Assembly: GCF_019226825.1 (NCBI RefSeq)
Contig: NZ_CP076643.1
Coordinates: forward strand, 3,038,001-3,102,000
Direction of reading: 5' to 3'
DNA: 64,000 bases
Origin: Vibrio ostreae
GTDB taxonomy: Bacteria; Pseudomonadota; Gammaproteobacteria; Enterobacterales; Vibrionaceae
A model generated the notes under the pieces. The model ran no database searches. It had not been told where the DNA came from and saw nothing but the letters and a program-made list of their open reading frames with translations. Made by a program: the position numbers and the translations under genes. The stretch's first letter is position 1; each line of letters begins with the position of its first letter. Of this stretch, positions 28,498 to 39,870 are shown one piece after another.

Positions 28498-29088
28498 ATG
28501 GCAAACCCAGAGACCGTGGCTGACAACAAGCCCAAAGTATTGGTGGTGTATGCTCACCCTGAGCCGGATCACTCGGTCGCCAATCAGATCATGATCAAAA
28601 AGATCAAGCACCTTGAGCATGTCTCGGTGCTGGATCTCTACGCCACCTATCCTGATTTCTTCATCGACGTCAATCGTGAGCACCAGCGCGTGCTGCAGTA
28701 CGACGTGATTGTGTTGCAACATCCGCTGTATATGTATTCCTGTCCTGCTTTGCTCAAAGAGTGGATTGATCGTGTGCTGGGCAAAGGTTTTGCCTTTGGC
28801 GATGAGAGTGCCATGAAAGGCAAGATCTGGCGCAGCGTGGTCACCACCGGCGGTAACCAAGATGCATTCAGCCATCACGGCTACAACCGTTACTCGATGC
28901 GGGAAATTCTGCAGCCGTTTGAACTGACCGCCGCGCTGTGCTGTATGGAATGGATGGAACCACTGATTCTGTACTGGGCGCGTAACGTCAGTGAAGAGGA
29001 ACGTTATCAGCATGCCGAGCAATACCATCAGTGGTTGCTCGACCCGCTGGGGCAGACAGGAGTGAGTGATGGCCGCACTGACCGGTGA
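28498..29088 (+). CDS. kefG: Glutathione-regulated potassium-efflux ancillary protein KefG
   Basis: A 196-residue flavodoxin-fold quinone-oxidoreductase-like protein that activates KefB. Family motifs: [44 protein letters not shown], and [10 protein letters not shown]. Its 3' end overlaps the kefB start by 20 nt, as expected for a coupled kefGB pair. KefG is intact although kefB is frameshifted here. Confidence 0.95.
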   Translation: MANPETVADNKPKVLVVYAHPEPDHSVANQIMIKKIKHLEHVSVLDLYATYPDFFIDVNREHQRVLQYDVIVLQHPLYMYSCPALLKEWIDRVLGKGFAFGDESAMKGKIWRSVVTTGGNQDAFSHHGYNRYSMREILQPFELTAALCCMEWMEPLILYWARNVSEEERYQHAEQYHQWLLDPLGQTGVSDGRTDR

Positions 29089-30872
29089 TTTTTTGCAAAG
29101 TGCTGTGGTGTTCCTGACTTCGGCGGTCGTTGCGGTGCCGCTGGCACAGCGCGCCGGGCTTGGCTCGGTGCTCGGCTATCTATTGGCCGGAGTGGCGATT
29201 GGCCCGTGGGGGGCTCGGGCTGATCAGTGATGTGAATGCGATTCTCCATTTCGCCGAATTCGGCGTGGTGCTGCTGCTGTTTCTGATTGGCCTGGAGCTG
29301 AATCCGAAAAAACTGTGGCAGATGCGCGGCCCAATCCTCGGCCTTGGCGGCGCTCAGGTGGTGGTGACCGGTGCGGTGTTATCCAGCCTGGCCTGTCTGC
29401 TCGGCATGAGCTGGCAGAGCAGCCTGGTGGTGGGCCTTGGCCTTGCCCTTTCTTCCACCGCGATCGCATTGCGCGTGATTGACGAGCAGGGACTGAGCCG
29501 CAGTGAGACCGGACAGTCGGGCTTTGCGGTTTTGCTGTTTCAGGACATTGCGGTGATTCCCATTCTGGCACTGATGCCGGTGCTGGCCGGTAGCTCCGGG
29601 GGGAACTGGCTGGACGGCGTGTGGATGCTGTGCGGCATCATCGGCCTGCTGGTCGGCGGCCACTATCTGCTCAGCCCGCTGTTTCGTTATATTGTGCTGA
29701 GCGGGGTGCGTGAACTGTTTACCGCCGCGGCACTGCTGCTGGTGGTCGGGATTGCGCTACTGATGCAAAACCTGGGCTTGTCGATGGCGCTGGGTACTTT
29801 CCTGGCGGGTGTCCTGCTGGCCGAAAGCGAGTTCCGCCATGAGCTGGAAATTGCTATCGAACCGTTTAAAGGCTTGTTACTTGGCCTGTTCTTTATTGCG
29901 GTTGGCATGGCGGTTGACCTCGGTATGCTGATGACCATGCCTGTGCAGATCCTGCTGGCGGTGACCGGCCTGGTGGTGGTCAAAGGCCTGATTCTTTATG
30001 CGCTGGCGCGTTTATCCGGCACCCGGGCGAAAGCGCGCAGCAGCATGGCGGCGATTCTCAGTCAGGGCGGCGAGTTTGCCTTTGTCATTTTTACTGCCGC
30101 GAGTCATGAAGGCTTACTGGCAGCGGAGCAGGTTTCATTTTTGCTGGTGGTGGTCAGTTTATCCATGGTGACCACGCCGCTGATTCTGACCATACAACGT
30201 CAATGGTTTGCCCGTCGTCTCAACAGTGCAGCGGATGAAACGCTCGATAGTGATGTGTTCAATAAAGAGCCACGTGTGATTATTGCCGGTTTCGGCCGTT
30301 TCGGGCAGATTGTCGGCCGTTTGATGTTTGCCAATAAGATTAAGGTGACGGTGCTGGAAAGCGATGCGAGCCAGATCAAATTGCTGCGCAAATATGGTTA
30401 TAAAGTGTTTTATGGTGACGCGACTCAATTAGAATTGCTGCGCGCCGCCGGGGCCGAGGATGCAGAAGCGATAGTGATCTGTACTGATGCGCCGGATGAG
30501 GTGATGAAAATCGTCGCTCTGTGTCAGCACCATTTCCCGCGCCTGAAAATTCTTGCCCGTGCCCGCAGCCGGGTCGAAGCCTATCAGCTGATGAATCACG
30601 GTGTAGAGTGTTACTCACGCGAAATGTTCCTCGGTGCGCTCGACTTGGGGCGGCAGGCACTGGTTTCTCTCGGTATGCATCCGTATGAAGCCAAGCGGGC
30701 CGAAGCGCATTTTCGTCGTCTCGATCATGCCATGCTTGAAGAGCTGCTGCCGCAGCATACTGAGGGCACCAAACTGGGGTTGCGTGCTAAAGAAGCACGT
30801 AAAGAGCTGGAAGAGATATTTGGCCGTGAGATGGATAATGATCGTCAGTCGCGCGGCTACTGGGAACAATAA
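29069..30872 (+). pseudogene. kefB: KefB glutathione-regulated potassium efflux antiporter, +1 frameshift
   Basis: The ATG at 29069 opens a frame giving [16 protein letters not shown] and the KefB N-terminus up to GVAIGPWG, but then hits a stop at 29228-29230. The next frame continues with [17 protein letters not shown] and runs to 30872. Removing one G from the G6 run at 29208-29213 joins both into a 600-residue protein, the normal KefB size. The downstream part has the CPA2 antiporter membrane domain and a RCK/TrkA-N domain (VIIAGFGRFGQIVGRL). Normally KefB protects against electrophiles by K+ efflux. A sequencing error is likely because the rest is perfectly preserved. Confidence 0.9.
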
Positions 30873-30886
30873 CAGGATCAAATAAC

Positions 30887-31087
30887 GTGAAAGCCAAGAA
30901 ACGTTTTATTGCCGGTGCGGCCTGTCCGCACTGTCAGGCGCAGGATACTCTGCGCTGGTGGGTCGACAATAATGTCGAATTAGTCGAGTGTGTCGAGTGT
31001 GACTACACAGAGCAACGCGCGCCAAAATCGGTCGAGCAGAGTTCGCATGCCGGTGAGCAGATGATAGGGATCTTCCGTCCCGAGTAA
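30887..31087 (+). CDS. yheV: YheV family zinc-ribbon protein
   Basis: A 66-residue protein with two CxxC pairs (C13/C16 and C35/C38), a zinc-ribbon pattern, and the ending QMIGIFRP shared by the YheV (DUF2387) family. Function unknown. Starts with GTG at 30887, 14 bp after kefB, with AGGA upstream; co-transcribed with kefGB and placed before slyD as in E. coli. Confidence 0.9.
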   Translation: MKAKKRFIAGAACPHCQAQDTLRWWVDNNVELVECVECDYTEQRAPKSVEQSSHAGEQMIGIFRPE

Positions 31088-31279
31088 GTGTCGCGCCGCG
31101 TATGCCTCTCGCTGAGAGCGGGATAAAACGCGCTTTTGCGGCCTGTGACCGACTTAAACCGGGCCCGCTTGCCACGCATGCCTTGAGGTGACAAGGCGAA
31201 TCATCCATAATGTCGCCTATCTCAAGCTAATCTGTGTGATCTGATTTGAGTACTGAATACACAACTCCTTGGAGCCGTT

Positions 31280-31810
31280 ATGAAAATTGAAAAGAACGTG
31301 GTTGTAAGCCTTGCCTACCAGGTAAAACTGGAAGATGGCATTGTGGTAGACCAGTCAACAGTGGAAGCACCACTGGATTACTTACATGGTCACAACAACC
31401 TGATCATTGGTCTTGAGCGCGAACTGGAAGGCAAAGCTGCCGGTGATAAATTCACCGCAACGATTGCACCAGAAGATGCGTACGGTGAGCACAGTGATGC
31501 ACTGGTTCAGCGTGTACCAGCTGACGTATTCCAAGGCGTAGACCAAATTGAAGTGGGCATGCGTTTCCTGGCGGATACTGACCAGGGTCCAATCCCGGTA
31601 GAAATCACCGAAGTGGATGGCGACGAAGTAGTGGTTGATGGTAACCACATGCTGGCTGGCCACACTCTGACTTTCGAATGTGAAGTGGTTGCACTGCGTG
31701 AAGCGTCTGAAGAAGAGCTGGCGCACGGTCACGTTCATCAGGCTGGCGGTCACGATCATGACCACGACCACGAAGGTGGTTGCTGTGGCGGTGATCATCA
31801 CCACCACTAA
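31280..31810 (+). CDS. slyD: FKBP-type peptidyl-prolyl isomerase and metallochaperone SlyD
   Basis: A 176-residue cytosolic isomerase/chaperone. The FKBP half (MKIEKNVVVSLAYQVKLEDG, LDYLHGHNNLI) encloses the IF chaperone domain, and the tail from about residue 148 is His/Cys rich (repeated HDHD, GGCCGGDHHHH), which in SlyD binds nickel and other metals for hydrogenase maturation or storage. A 192-bp gap precedes it, so it probably has its own promoter; a strong terminator follows. Confidence 0.96.
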   Translation: MKIEKNVVVSLAYQVKLEDGIVVDQSTVEAPLDYLHGHNNLIIGLERELEGKAAGDKFTATIAPEDAYGEHSDALVQRVPADVFQGVDQIEVGMRFLADTDQGPIPVEITEVDGDEVVVDGNHMLAGHTLTFECEVVALREASEEELAHGHVHQAGGHDHDHDHEGGCCGGDHHHH

Positions 31811-31853
31811 TTGATTTCAGCGCCGGTCACTGCACCGGAAGCCGAAATGAATC

Positions 31854-31889
31854 AAAGCGCGAGCCAGGTGATCTGGCTGGCGCTTTTTT
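31854..31889 (+). terminator. Rho-independent terminator after slyD
   Basis: A 12-bp stem with one mismatch (31855-31866 with 31873-31884), short loop, T6. Confidence 0.85.
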
Positions 31890-31997
31890 ATATCTGATCA
31901 CTTTCTTTTGCGTGTCCGGTGAGGACGTTACGCCTGCGCAGTACTACCGCCCAGCGAGGTGCCGCCCAGCGTGATGTCGGCGGACAAGGAGCACAGC

Positions 31998-32939
31998 ATG
32001 ACCCAACCTTTTGCCATCGCCATCCATGGTGGTGCCGGTACCATATTACGCGCCCAGATGAGCGCTGAGCTTAACCGCGAGATCCGCCAGGCTCTGCAGC
32101 AGGCCGTCAGCGCCGGTCATCAATTGCTCGCCCGGGGTGGCGATGCCCTGGACGCTGTGGTGGCGGCAGTCAGGGTGCTGGAAGACAGCCCGCACTTTAA
32201 TGCCGGTCATGGCTCGGTACTGACGGATAAAGAAATGGTGGAAATGGATGCGTCGGTGATGCATGGCGCGCAGATGAATGCCGGTGCGATTGCCGGGGTG
32301 CGCCACATCCGTAATCCGGTTGAACTGGCTCGGGATGTGATGCTGCGCAGCCAGCATGTCATGCTGGCCGGTGAGGGCGCGGAAGAGTTTGCGTTCAGCC
32401 TTGGCTATGAGTATACCGAACAGGATTACTTCTTTACCGAGCGCCGTTATGACCAGTTGCAAAGCATGAAGCAAAAAGGCTTGTTTGCCCTGTCGGAATC
32501 GGCTTATCCGGACGATACTAAGCACGGCACTGTGGGTGCGGTGGCGCTCGATCAGCAGGGTAATCTGGCTGCGGCGACCAGTACCGGTGGCATCACCAAC
32601 AAACGGTATGGTCGCATCGGCGATTCGGCGATTATCGGGGCCGGAACGCTGGCCGAAAACGGCACGGTGGCGGTGTCAACGACAGGGATGGGCGAGTACT
32701 TCATTCGTAAAGGGGTGGCCGGGGATGTGGCGGCGCGGATGCGCTATTTGCAGCAGGACGTGCATACGGCTTGCGAGCAGGTCATTCAGGGCGATCTGAA
32801 AGCGATGGGCGGTGAAGGCGGTCTGATTGCGATTGACGCACAGGGCGAGATTCATTTTGCCATGAACAGCAGCGGTATGTACCGCGCCAGTATCGATGTA
32901 CAAGGTCACTTGCTGGTCAAGATTTATGCTGATGAATGA
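31998..32939 (+). CDS. iaaA: Isoaspartyl peptidase/L-asparaginase (Ntn hydrolase)
   Basis: A 313-residue plant-type asparaginase precursor that self-cleaves to expose an N-terminal Thr and then hydrolyses isoaspartyl peptides and asparagine. The catalytic Thr is T178 in KHGTVGAVALD; the opening FAIAIHGGAG and NAGHGSV loop are typical. The ATG at 31998 follows AAGGAG at ideal distance; the 13-residue upstream extension is rejected. No signal peptide. Stands alone between slyD and purA. The gene symbol follows the E. coli homologue. Confidence 0.93.
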   Translation: MTQPFAIAIHGGAGTILRAQMSAELNREIRQALQQAVSAGHQLLARGGDALDAVVAAVRVLEDSPHFNAGHGSVLTDKEMVEMDASVMHGAQMNAGAIAGVRHIRNPVELARDVMLRSQHVMLAGEGAEEFAFSLGYEYTEQDYFFTERRYDQLQSMKQKGLFALSESAYPDDTKHGTVGAVALDQQGNLAAATSTGGITNKRYGRIGDSAIIGAGTLAENGTVAVSTTGMGEYFIRKGVAGDVAARMRYLQQDVHTACEQVIQGDLKAMGGEGGLIAIDAQGEIHFAMNSSGMYRASIDVQGHLLVKIYADE

Positions 32940-33008
32940 GCGTTGAATTCACTAAATTAATGGATTGCAACGGTAATTTTTCATCCATTTTTTATGCTTA
33001 AAAAATGA

Positions 33009-33037
33009 CTGCATCGAATCGTTTTCGGTGCTAGAAT
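33009..33037 (+). promoter_or_regulatory. Candidate purA promoter (extended -10)
   Basis: CTGCAT (33009-33014), 17-bp spacer, TAGAAT (33032-33037) preceded by TGC, an extended -10. It lies 32 bp before the purA ATG. Confidence 0.5.
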
Positions 33038-33047
33038 CCATTTTTAA

Positions 33048-34385
<1,338 letters not shown>

Positions 34386-34415
34386 TTGATAGGAAAGTAT
34401 TTTTGAAAGCCGGCT

Positions 34416-34444
34416 GTCTCAGCCGGCTTTTTTTATGCTTCTCA
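34416..34444 (+). terminator. Rho-independent terminator after purA
   Basis: Perfect stem agccggct/agccggct-type (34418-34425 with 34431-34438), 5-nt loop, T7. Confidence 0.9.
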
Positions 34445-34500
34445 TTCCAGAGCGGGCAACTGCTGCGGCAAAAAGTTGCCAGTCGGTGGCAATATTTGCC

Positions 34501-34527
34501 TAAAGCGTGGCGGGCATTGGCCGATAA
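34501..34527 (+). promoter_or_regulatory. FliA (sigma-28) promoter of motX
   Basis: TAAA (34501-34504), exactly 15 bp, then GCCGATAA (34520-34527): a full match to the flagellar sigma-28 consensus TAAA-N15-GCCGATAA. It lies 73 bp upstream of the motX ATG, which fits late-class flagellar control of motor genes. Confidence 0.85.
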
Positions 34528-34600
34528 AAGAATCAGACCGGGCCTGCGCGTATCACGCGCTATACTGTTATGGCTATCGGAGTTAACTAAGAGTGCAGGT

Positions 34601-35236
34601 ATGAAGCTACGAACGGTAGCCGCTTCTCTGGTGTTAGTCTTTCACGCATCTTTCAGCCAAGCAAATGTGGCTGAGGTCGGTGAGCCAGTGCCAATTTATT
34701 CAGAAGCTGAGCTGATCAAACTAATCGAGAACAACAAACATCTGGAACGCGTTAAAGCGGATAATTGCCAGTTGGTCGAGGACATCGTTGCCCGCGCCAC
34801 ACGCATTAATTTGCCGGCTTACGAGTTTCTGTATGGTGACATGCTGGCATGGGGCGTGTGTGTGGAGCAGGACGTGGAGCTTGGCCTGTACTACATGGAA
34901 AATGCCGCTCACCAGGGATTGCCAGCTGCGCTGGAACAACTGGGGCGCTATTATTCGCGCGGCACCTTAGTGCAGCAGGATAAAGAGCGCGCGATTCCTT
35001 ATCTGCGTGAAGCCGCGTCGATGGGCAATCTTAACGCGCGTATTCATCTTGCCGAGCTTCTGCTGCGTGATTACGGCAGTCCGCTGGATTATGAAGATGC
35101 CTACCGCTGGCTGTACAGCTCAGTAACGGCAGACCAACGGACTCACAACCGGATTGCGATTCTGCGCCAGGGGCTGGAGCAGCGTATGCCGCAGAATATT
35201 ATTGCCCGCGCCAAGCGGCGTACCACCTTCTGGTAG
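34601..35236 (+). CDS. motX: Sodium-driven flagellar motor protein MotX
   Basis: A 211-residue periplasmic T-ring protein of the Vibrio polar flagellum, which with MotY anchors PomA/PomB stators. A signal peptide (about residues 1-22, FHASFSQA-N) precedes VPIYSEAELIKLIENN; Sel1-type helical repeats follow from about residue 80 (EFLYGDMLAWG, GLYYMENAAHQGLPAALEQLGRYY). The C-terminus ends in AKRRTTFW. The upstream frame to 34403 is only read-through of the purA terminator; the ATG at 34601 gives the known family length. Placed after purA as in V. cholerae, with its own FliA promoter. Confidence 0.96.
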   Translation: MKLRTVAASLVLVFHASFSQANVAEVGEPVPIYSEAELIKLIENNKHLERVKADNCQLVEDIVARATRINLPAYEFLYGDMLAWGVCVEQDVELGLYYMENAAHQGLPAALEQLGRYYSRGTLVQQDKERAIPYLREAASMGNLNARIHLAELLLRDYGSPLDYEDAYRWLYSSVTADQRTHNRIAILRQGLEQRMPQNIIARAKRRTTFW

Positions 35237-35294
35237 CCTCACCAGACTCCCTTTCTGTACTATTGCGGCCACGTTGTCATACCTGCACGTGGCC

Positions 35295-35361
35295 GCACTT
35301 GTCTCTGTCGTTGCACTTGTCTCTGCCGTTGGCGATACGTCGCCAACGGCAGAGACAGTGC
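35295..35361. repeat. 18-bp tandem repeat merging into a 22-bp hairpin between motX and lapC-like gene
   Basis: gcacttgtctctgycgtt occurs twice in a row (35295-35312 and 35313-35330), and the second copy continues into a long hairpin: 17 perfect pairs (35319-35335 with 35340-35356), extended by gcact/agtgc with one bulge. The loop is tacg. It lies between convergent genes and may act as a barrier or terminator though T runs are absent. Confidence 0.85.
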
Positions 35362-37284
35362 TTATTTCAAAAAGCGATTCATCTGGGTCAGCGCCTGCAT
35401 CAGATCGCTGCTGGTAAATGAGTGCTGTGCTTTCGGCTCTAACTGCGGTGTCATGGTCTGAACGCTGCCGCTCGGGTAGGTCACCATAATCTCATCATCC
35501 GCCACCATGGCGTAGTTGAAATAACTGCCGATCAGTAACCAGTCCCGGTCACGCTGAGTATCAAACAGATCATAACCCACCGAATAGTCGCTGACCGGGT
35601 TAGAGACCCCGAGTGTGCGCTGCATAAAAGTCGGTGCGATATCCTGATGGGTGGTCTTCCAGCGAATGTCTTTACTCTCCCGGCCCGGCACATAGATATA
35701 GAGCGGGACATGAATCTGCGCCATGCTGTAGTTGCTGCCGTGCCCCCAGTAGTTCTGATGGTTATCGTTAAACTCCTGACCGTGATCGGACGTAATGACG
35801 ACAATGGTGTGGTCCAGTTCGCCGCGTGCCTGCAGCGATTTCAGGACCCGTTCGACCTGAGTGTCGATGTAGTACAGCGCATTGCGGTAGCGGTTGCGGT
35901 ACGGCTCAGGATCGAAATCGTTGTTGAGTTTGATGTGATCCACCCGCTCCCAGGAAGGCGAAAAGTGTAGCGGCATGTCAGCCGGAAAATCGGTGGCATG
36001 GGCGGAGTCATAGAACAGGAAACCAAAATAAGGTTTGCTGCTGTCACGTGTGTGCAGAAAGTCGATGAAGTCATCGGTAATGCGCGCGTCACGTTGTGGC
36101 GAGGTATCTGCCGGTGTATCAATACGCAGATTTTCCACCCCGTTAAATACCGTGCGATCAAACGGCGGGCTGTTCAGCGGCGCCGCGGCATAAATTGCAA
36201 ACTGATAATCTTGTGCCTGCAGGGCATCCATCAGCGCCGGACGTTGCTGCGCGGACAGGAAAGCGTTCCAGTAGGTCGCCGGCAGACCGTAGAACAGGCT
36301 GAAAATACCGGCCTGGGTTGAATTGCCGCCACTGACATGCTGCTGGAAACGCAAACTGCGCTGGGCAAACTGGCTGATATGCGGCGTCACTTGTGGGTTG
36401 GCATCATCGTAGCGCCAGGTATCGATGGCGATGAACAGAATATTCGGTTGCTGCTTGGGTTGCTGCGTGGACTTCTCATAGCTGAGCGGATGCAAAGGGT
36501 AATTGAGGTTCGAACTCTGTGGCTGGGCCAGAGTCAGGTTCTCTTCGCGTGCCGCCTGGATATCAATCCAGCCCATCTTATGGAAAAAACGTTTGGCAGT
36601 CAGAGGGTAGTACAGTGGCCAGTGATAGCTGTAGCTTGGTACGACGCTGTCGTAATTGGCATCGCGCCACATGTGAATGCTCTGGCTGGTCAGCAGGCAA
36701 GCAAACCAAATCGCGCAGGCGTATCTGGTCCAGCGCAGTTGAGTGCGAGCCAGTTTACTGCTCAATACGCTCACCACCAGGCTGGCCAGTCCAAGTCCCA
36801 GCACAATCATGCCCGCCATCAGCAGGGTGTACCAGGACAGGCTGATGACCTCATCACCGCCTTCGATCAGCAACTCCCAGACGAAACCACTGAGATGGAA
36901 GCGGTACTGCTGGTAAACCTGCACATCGACGATCAGCAGCACCGAAGCCAGCCAGGTGATCAGGGTCGCTATACATTTCAGCCAGCGTCCCGGCAGCCAG
37001 CTCAGCGCCAGCATGGCTAAACTGATGGCCAGGGCAAACAGACCAAACCAGCCTATCTGGGTGGTCAGCAAGTACAGTTTGGCCAGCCAGTCGTGTTGCG
37101 GGGTGATCATCCAAGTCAGATAAGGCAGGCCTAGTACTGATAATAAAACAACGTTCAAAACAAACTGGCTCAGTAACCAGCGCACCTTGTGGCGTACATT
37201 TAACAGCATAAGATTATCCGTCTCCGCGAGAGGGGTGAAACAAGAGGTAGAAAGCCGGTCAATGTAGCGTAAAGTTTGATTCAT
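35362..37284 (-). CDS. DUF3413 and sulfatase-domain inner membrane protein (LapC/YejM/PbgA-like)
   Basis: A 640-residue protein with about five membrane helices in the first 210 residues (DUF3413), then a periplasmic alkaline-phosphatase/sulfatase fold: PNILFIAIDTWRYD holds the nucleophile-position Thr, and VVITSDHGQEFND with WGHGS the second metal-site motif. The architecture is that of YejM/PbgA/LapC, the E. coli sensor that controls LpxC degradation and lipopolysaccharide levels. It is longer at the N-terminus than YejM, and ATG codons near residue 26 are alternative starts. Leftward, divergent from rnr by 110 bp. Whether it is the functional LapC or a paralogue cannot be told here. Confidence 0.8.
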   Translation of the reverse strand: MNQTLRYIDRLSTSCFTPLAETDNLMLLNVRHKVRWLLSQFVLNVVLLSVLGLPYLTWMITPQHDWLAKLYLLTTQIGWFGLFALAISLAMLALSWLPGRWLKCIATLITWLASVLLIVDVQVYQQYRFHLSGFVWELLIEGGDEVISLSWYTLLMAGMIVLGLGLASLVVSVLSSKLARTQLRWTRYACAIWFACLLTSQSIHMWRDANYDSVVPSYSYHWPLYYPLTAKRFFHKMGWIDIQAAREENLTLAQPQSSNLNYPLHPLSYEKSTQQPKQQPNILFIAIDTWRYDDANPQVTPHISQFAQRSLRFQQHVSGGNSTQAGIFSLFYGLPATYWNAFLSAQQRPALMDALQAQDYQFAIYAAAPLNSPPFDRTVFNGVENLRIDTPADTSPQRDARITDDFIDFLHTRDSSKPYFGFLFYDSAHATDFPADMPLHFSPSWERVDHIKLNNDFDPEPYRNRYRNALYYIDTQVERVLKSLQARGELDHTIVVITSDHGQEFNDNHQNYWGHGSNYSMAQIHVPLYIYVPGRESKDIRWKTTHQDIAPTFMQRTLGVSNPVSDYSVGYDLFDTQRDRDWLLIGSYFNYAMVADDEIMVTYPSGSVQTMTPQLEPKAQHSFTSSDLMQALTQMNRFLK

Positions 37285-37394
37285 GTCACATATTTGCCTT
37301 TGGTGATCTTGTTCAGGATATTTGTTTTAGTTCTTATGCTCAGATTCTCAGTAGGTTATACTGGTGTTCCCTTCATAATTAAGCAGGTCTGGCT

Positions 37395-39842
37395 ATGTCT
37401 GACACCCCGCACGTTGATCCTTTCGCGGATCGTGAAGCTGATAACTACGAAAATCCAATACCAAGTCGTGAATTCATTATCGAATATCTGACTCAGGCCA
37501 ATGTGCCGATGAACCGCAATGATCTGTTCGAGGCGCTGCAGTTGTCTGGTGAGGACCAGTACGAAGGCTTGCGTCGTCGTCTGCGTGCCATGGAACGAGA
37601 CGGTCAGCTGGTGTTTACCCGACGTCAGTGTTACGCCCTGCCGGAAAAACTGGAAATCGTCAAAGGCTATGTGATCGGTCATAAAGACGGTCACGGCTGG
37701 GTACGTCCGGAAGGCAGTGCCAATAAAGACAATGACATTCTTCTTCCTCATCACCAGATGAAACACATCATCCATGGTGATCTGGTATTGGTACAACCAA
37801 CCGGTACTGACAAGCGCGGCCGAAAAGAGGGGCGATTAGTCCGCGTGCTGGAAGAGCGTCAAACTCAGATTGTGGGTCGCTTTTTCTTTGAATACGGCTA
37901 CTCCTATGTGGTGCCGGATGACTCGCGGATTCATCAGGATATCCTGATCCCGAACGAGCTGCGCGGCAGCGCGCGGATGGGCAACGTGGTGGTGATTGAA
38001 ATTACCGACCGTGGCACCCGCAATCGCGGCATGATGGGCCAGGTGGTTGAAGTGCTGGGCGAGAACATGGCGCCGGGCATGGAGACGCAAATTGCTATCC
38101 GCACGCACCAGATCCCGCATGTGTGGCCGCAAGAAGTGGAAAAACAGATTGCCGGTCTGGGTGAAGAAGTGCCGGAAGAAGCCAAACAGGGCCGGGTCGA
38201 TCTGCGTCAACTGCCACTGGTGACCATCGATGGCGAAGATGCGCGGGACTTCGATGATGCGGTCTACTGTGAAGCCAAGAAAGGCGGCGGCTGGCGTTTG
38301 TGGGTCGCGATTGCCGATGTGAGCTATTACGTCCGTCCGGATTCTGCGCTGGATAAAGAAGCGATTCAGCGTGGTAACTCAGTCTACTTCCCGTCCCAAG
38401 TGGTTCCTATGTTGCCGGAAGTGCTGTCGAATGGTCTGTGTTCTCTCAACCCGCAGGTCGATCGCCTGTGTATGGTGTGTGAGATGACCATTTCGGAAAG
38501 CGGTAAGCTGTCTGGTTACAAACATTATGAAGCGGTAATGAATTCCCATGCCCGTCTGACTTACACCAAGGTGCACGACATTCTGGAAGGGGATGAAGAA
38601 CTGCGTGCGCGTTATCATGCTCTGGTGCCGCATCTGGAAGAACTGCACCGCATGTATAAAGTGCTGAAAGGCTCACGAGAACAGCGCGGCGCGATCGAAT
38701 TTGAAACTGTCGAAACCAAGTTTATTTTTAACGCCCAGCGCAAGATTGAAAGTATCGAGCCGCTGGTGCGTAACGATGCCCACAAGCTGATTGAAGAGTG
38801 CATGATCCTGGCCAACATCGCCTCGGCCTCGCTGGTGGAAAAAGCCAAAGAGCCATCGTTGTACCGCATCCACGAGTCGCCGGGTGAAGAGCGTCTGATG
38901 GGCTTCCGTGACTTCCTGTCCGAGCTCGGACTCGATTTAGGCGGTGGCCTGGAGCCGTCGCCGACCGATTACGCTCACCTGATGAGCCAGATTGGCGAAC
39001 GTCCGGATAAAGAACTAATACAGACCATGCTGCTGCGTTCGATGAAGCAGGCGGTATACAACGCAGACAATGCCGGCCACTTTGGTTTGGCGCTGCAACG
39101 TTATGCTCACTTTACTTCGCCGATCCGCCGTTATCCGGATCTGCTGCTGCACCGCGCGATCAAGTATCTGATCGCCAAGCAGGAAGGGACCAATAAAGAT
39201 CGCTGGACACCGACCGGCGGTTATCATTATTCCTTTGATGATATGGATTTCTATGGTGAGCAGTGTTCGATGACCGAGCGCCGTGCGGATGATGCAACGC
39301 GCGAAGTCTCTGACTGGCTGAAATGTGAATACATGCAGGATCACGTGGGTGAAGAGCTGGAAGGCGTGATTGCCAACGTGACCGGGTTTGGCTTCTTCGT
39401 ACGCCTGACGGATCTGCACATCGATGGTCTGGTGCATATTTCCAACCTGGCAAACGACTACTATCAGTTTGATCCGATTGGCCAGCGTCTGGTGGGGGAA
39501 TCGTTTGGTGCCATTTACCGCCTCGGCGATGCGGTCAAAGTCAAAGTGCTGGCAGTTAACCTCGATGATCGTCAAATAGACTTTGAATTAGTGGAAACAA
39601 GTCGTAAGCTACGCGGCGAAGGTAAAACGGCTAAGAAACGCGCGGCGGACGCCAAAGCCAAGGCGAAAGGCAAAAAACAGGCCGCCACTCGTGGCGCGAA
39701 AGCGGTTCCGCAAATTGAACCGACCAAACGCCCTGAGGACAGGGATGCCGCCGAGCAACCGAAGCGTAAAAAAAGCAAAGCGGAAAAAGCACGTAAGCAT
39801 CAGTCGCGCGGTAAAGCCGACAAAGCCCGTGCGAAAAAGTAA
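37395..39842 (+). CDS. rnr: Ribonuclease R
   Basis: An 815-residue processive 3'-5' exoribonuclease that degrades structured RNA. Domain order: N-terminal HTH ([24 protein letters not shown]), two cold-shock domains, RNB catalytic domain with [15 protein letters not shown] (four Asp that bind magnesium), S1 domain ([20 protein letters not shown]), and a Lys/Ala-rich basic tail from about residue 735. Followed by rlmB as in E. coli and other Vibrio. An 18-bp duplication covers the stop codon. Confidence 0.97.
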   Translation: MSDTPHVDPFADREADNYENPIPSREFIIEYLTQANVPMNRNDLFEALQLSGEDQYEGLRRRLRAMERDGQLVFTRRQCYALPEKLEIVKGYVIGHKDGHGWVRPEGSANKDNDILLPHHQMKHIIHGDLVLVQPTGTDKRGRKEGRLVRVLEERQTQIVGRFFFEYGYSYVVPDDSRIHQDILIPNELRGSARMGNVVVIEITDRGTRNRGMMGQVVEVLGENMAPGMETQIAIRTHQIPHVWPQEVEKQIAGLGEEVPEEAKQGRVDLRQLPLVTIDGEDARDFDDAVYCEAKKGGGWRLWVAIADVSYYVRPDSALDKEAIQRGNSVYFPSQVVPMLPEVLSNGLCSLNPQVDRLCMVCEMTISESGKLSGYKHYEAVMNSHARLTYTKVHDILEGDEELRARYHALVPHLEELHRMYKVLKGSREQRGAIEFETVETKFIFNAQRKIESIEPLVRNDAHKLIEECMILANIASASLVEKAKEPSLYRIHESPGEERLMGFRDFLSELGLDLGGGLEPSPTDYAHLMSQIGERPDKELIQTMLLRSMKQAVYNADNAGHFGLALQRYAHFTSPIRRYPDLLLHRAIKYLIAKQEGTNKDRWTPTGGYHYSFDDMDFYGEQCSMTERRADDATREVSDWLKCEYMQDHVGEELEGVIANVTGFGFFVRLTDLHIDGLVHISNLANDYYQFDPIGQRLVGESFGAIYRLGDAVKVKVLAVNLDDRQIDFELVETSRKLRGEGKTAKKRAADAKAKAKGKKQAATRGAKAVPQIEPTKRPEDRDAAEQPKRKKSKAEKARKHQSRGKADKARAKK

Positions 39843-39860
39843 GCCCGTGCGAAAAAGTAA
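39825..39860 (+). repeat. 18-bp tandem duplication spanning the rnr stop codon
   Basis: gcccgtgcgaaaaagtaa occurs at 39825-39842 (encoding ARAKK-stop, the end of RNase R) and again, identical, at 39843-39860 in the same phase. The second copy therefore repeats the last codons and gives a back-up stop just before the rlmB ribosome site. Confidence 0.95.
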
Positions 39861-39870
39861 TAGGTAACTA

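Noticed and set aside
34403..34600. N-terminal extension of the motX frame
   Set aside because: It runs through the purA terminator hairpin and the sigma-28 promoter and lacks a signal peptide at its start; MotX begins at 34601.
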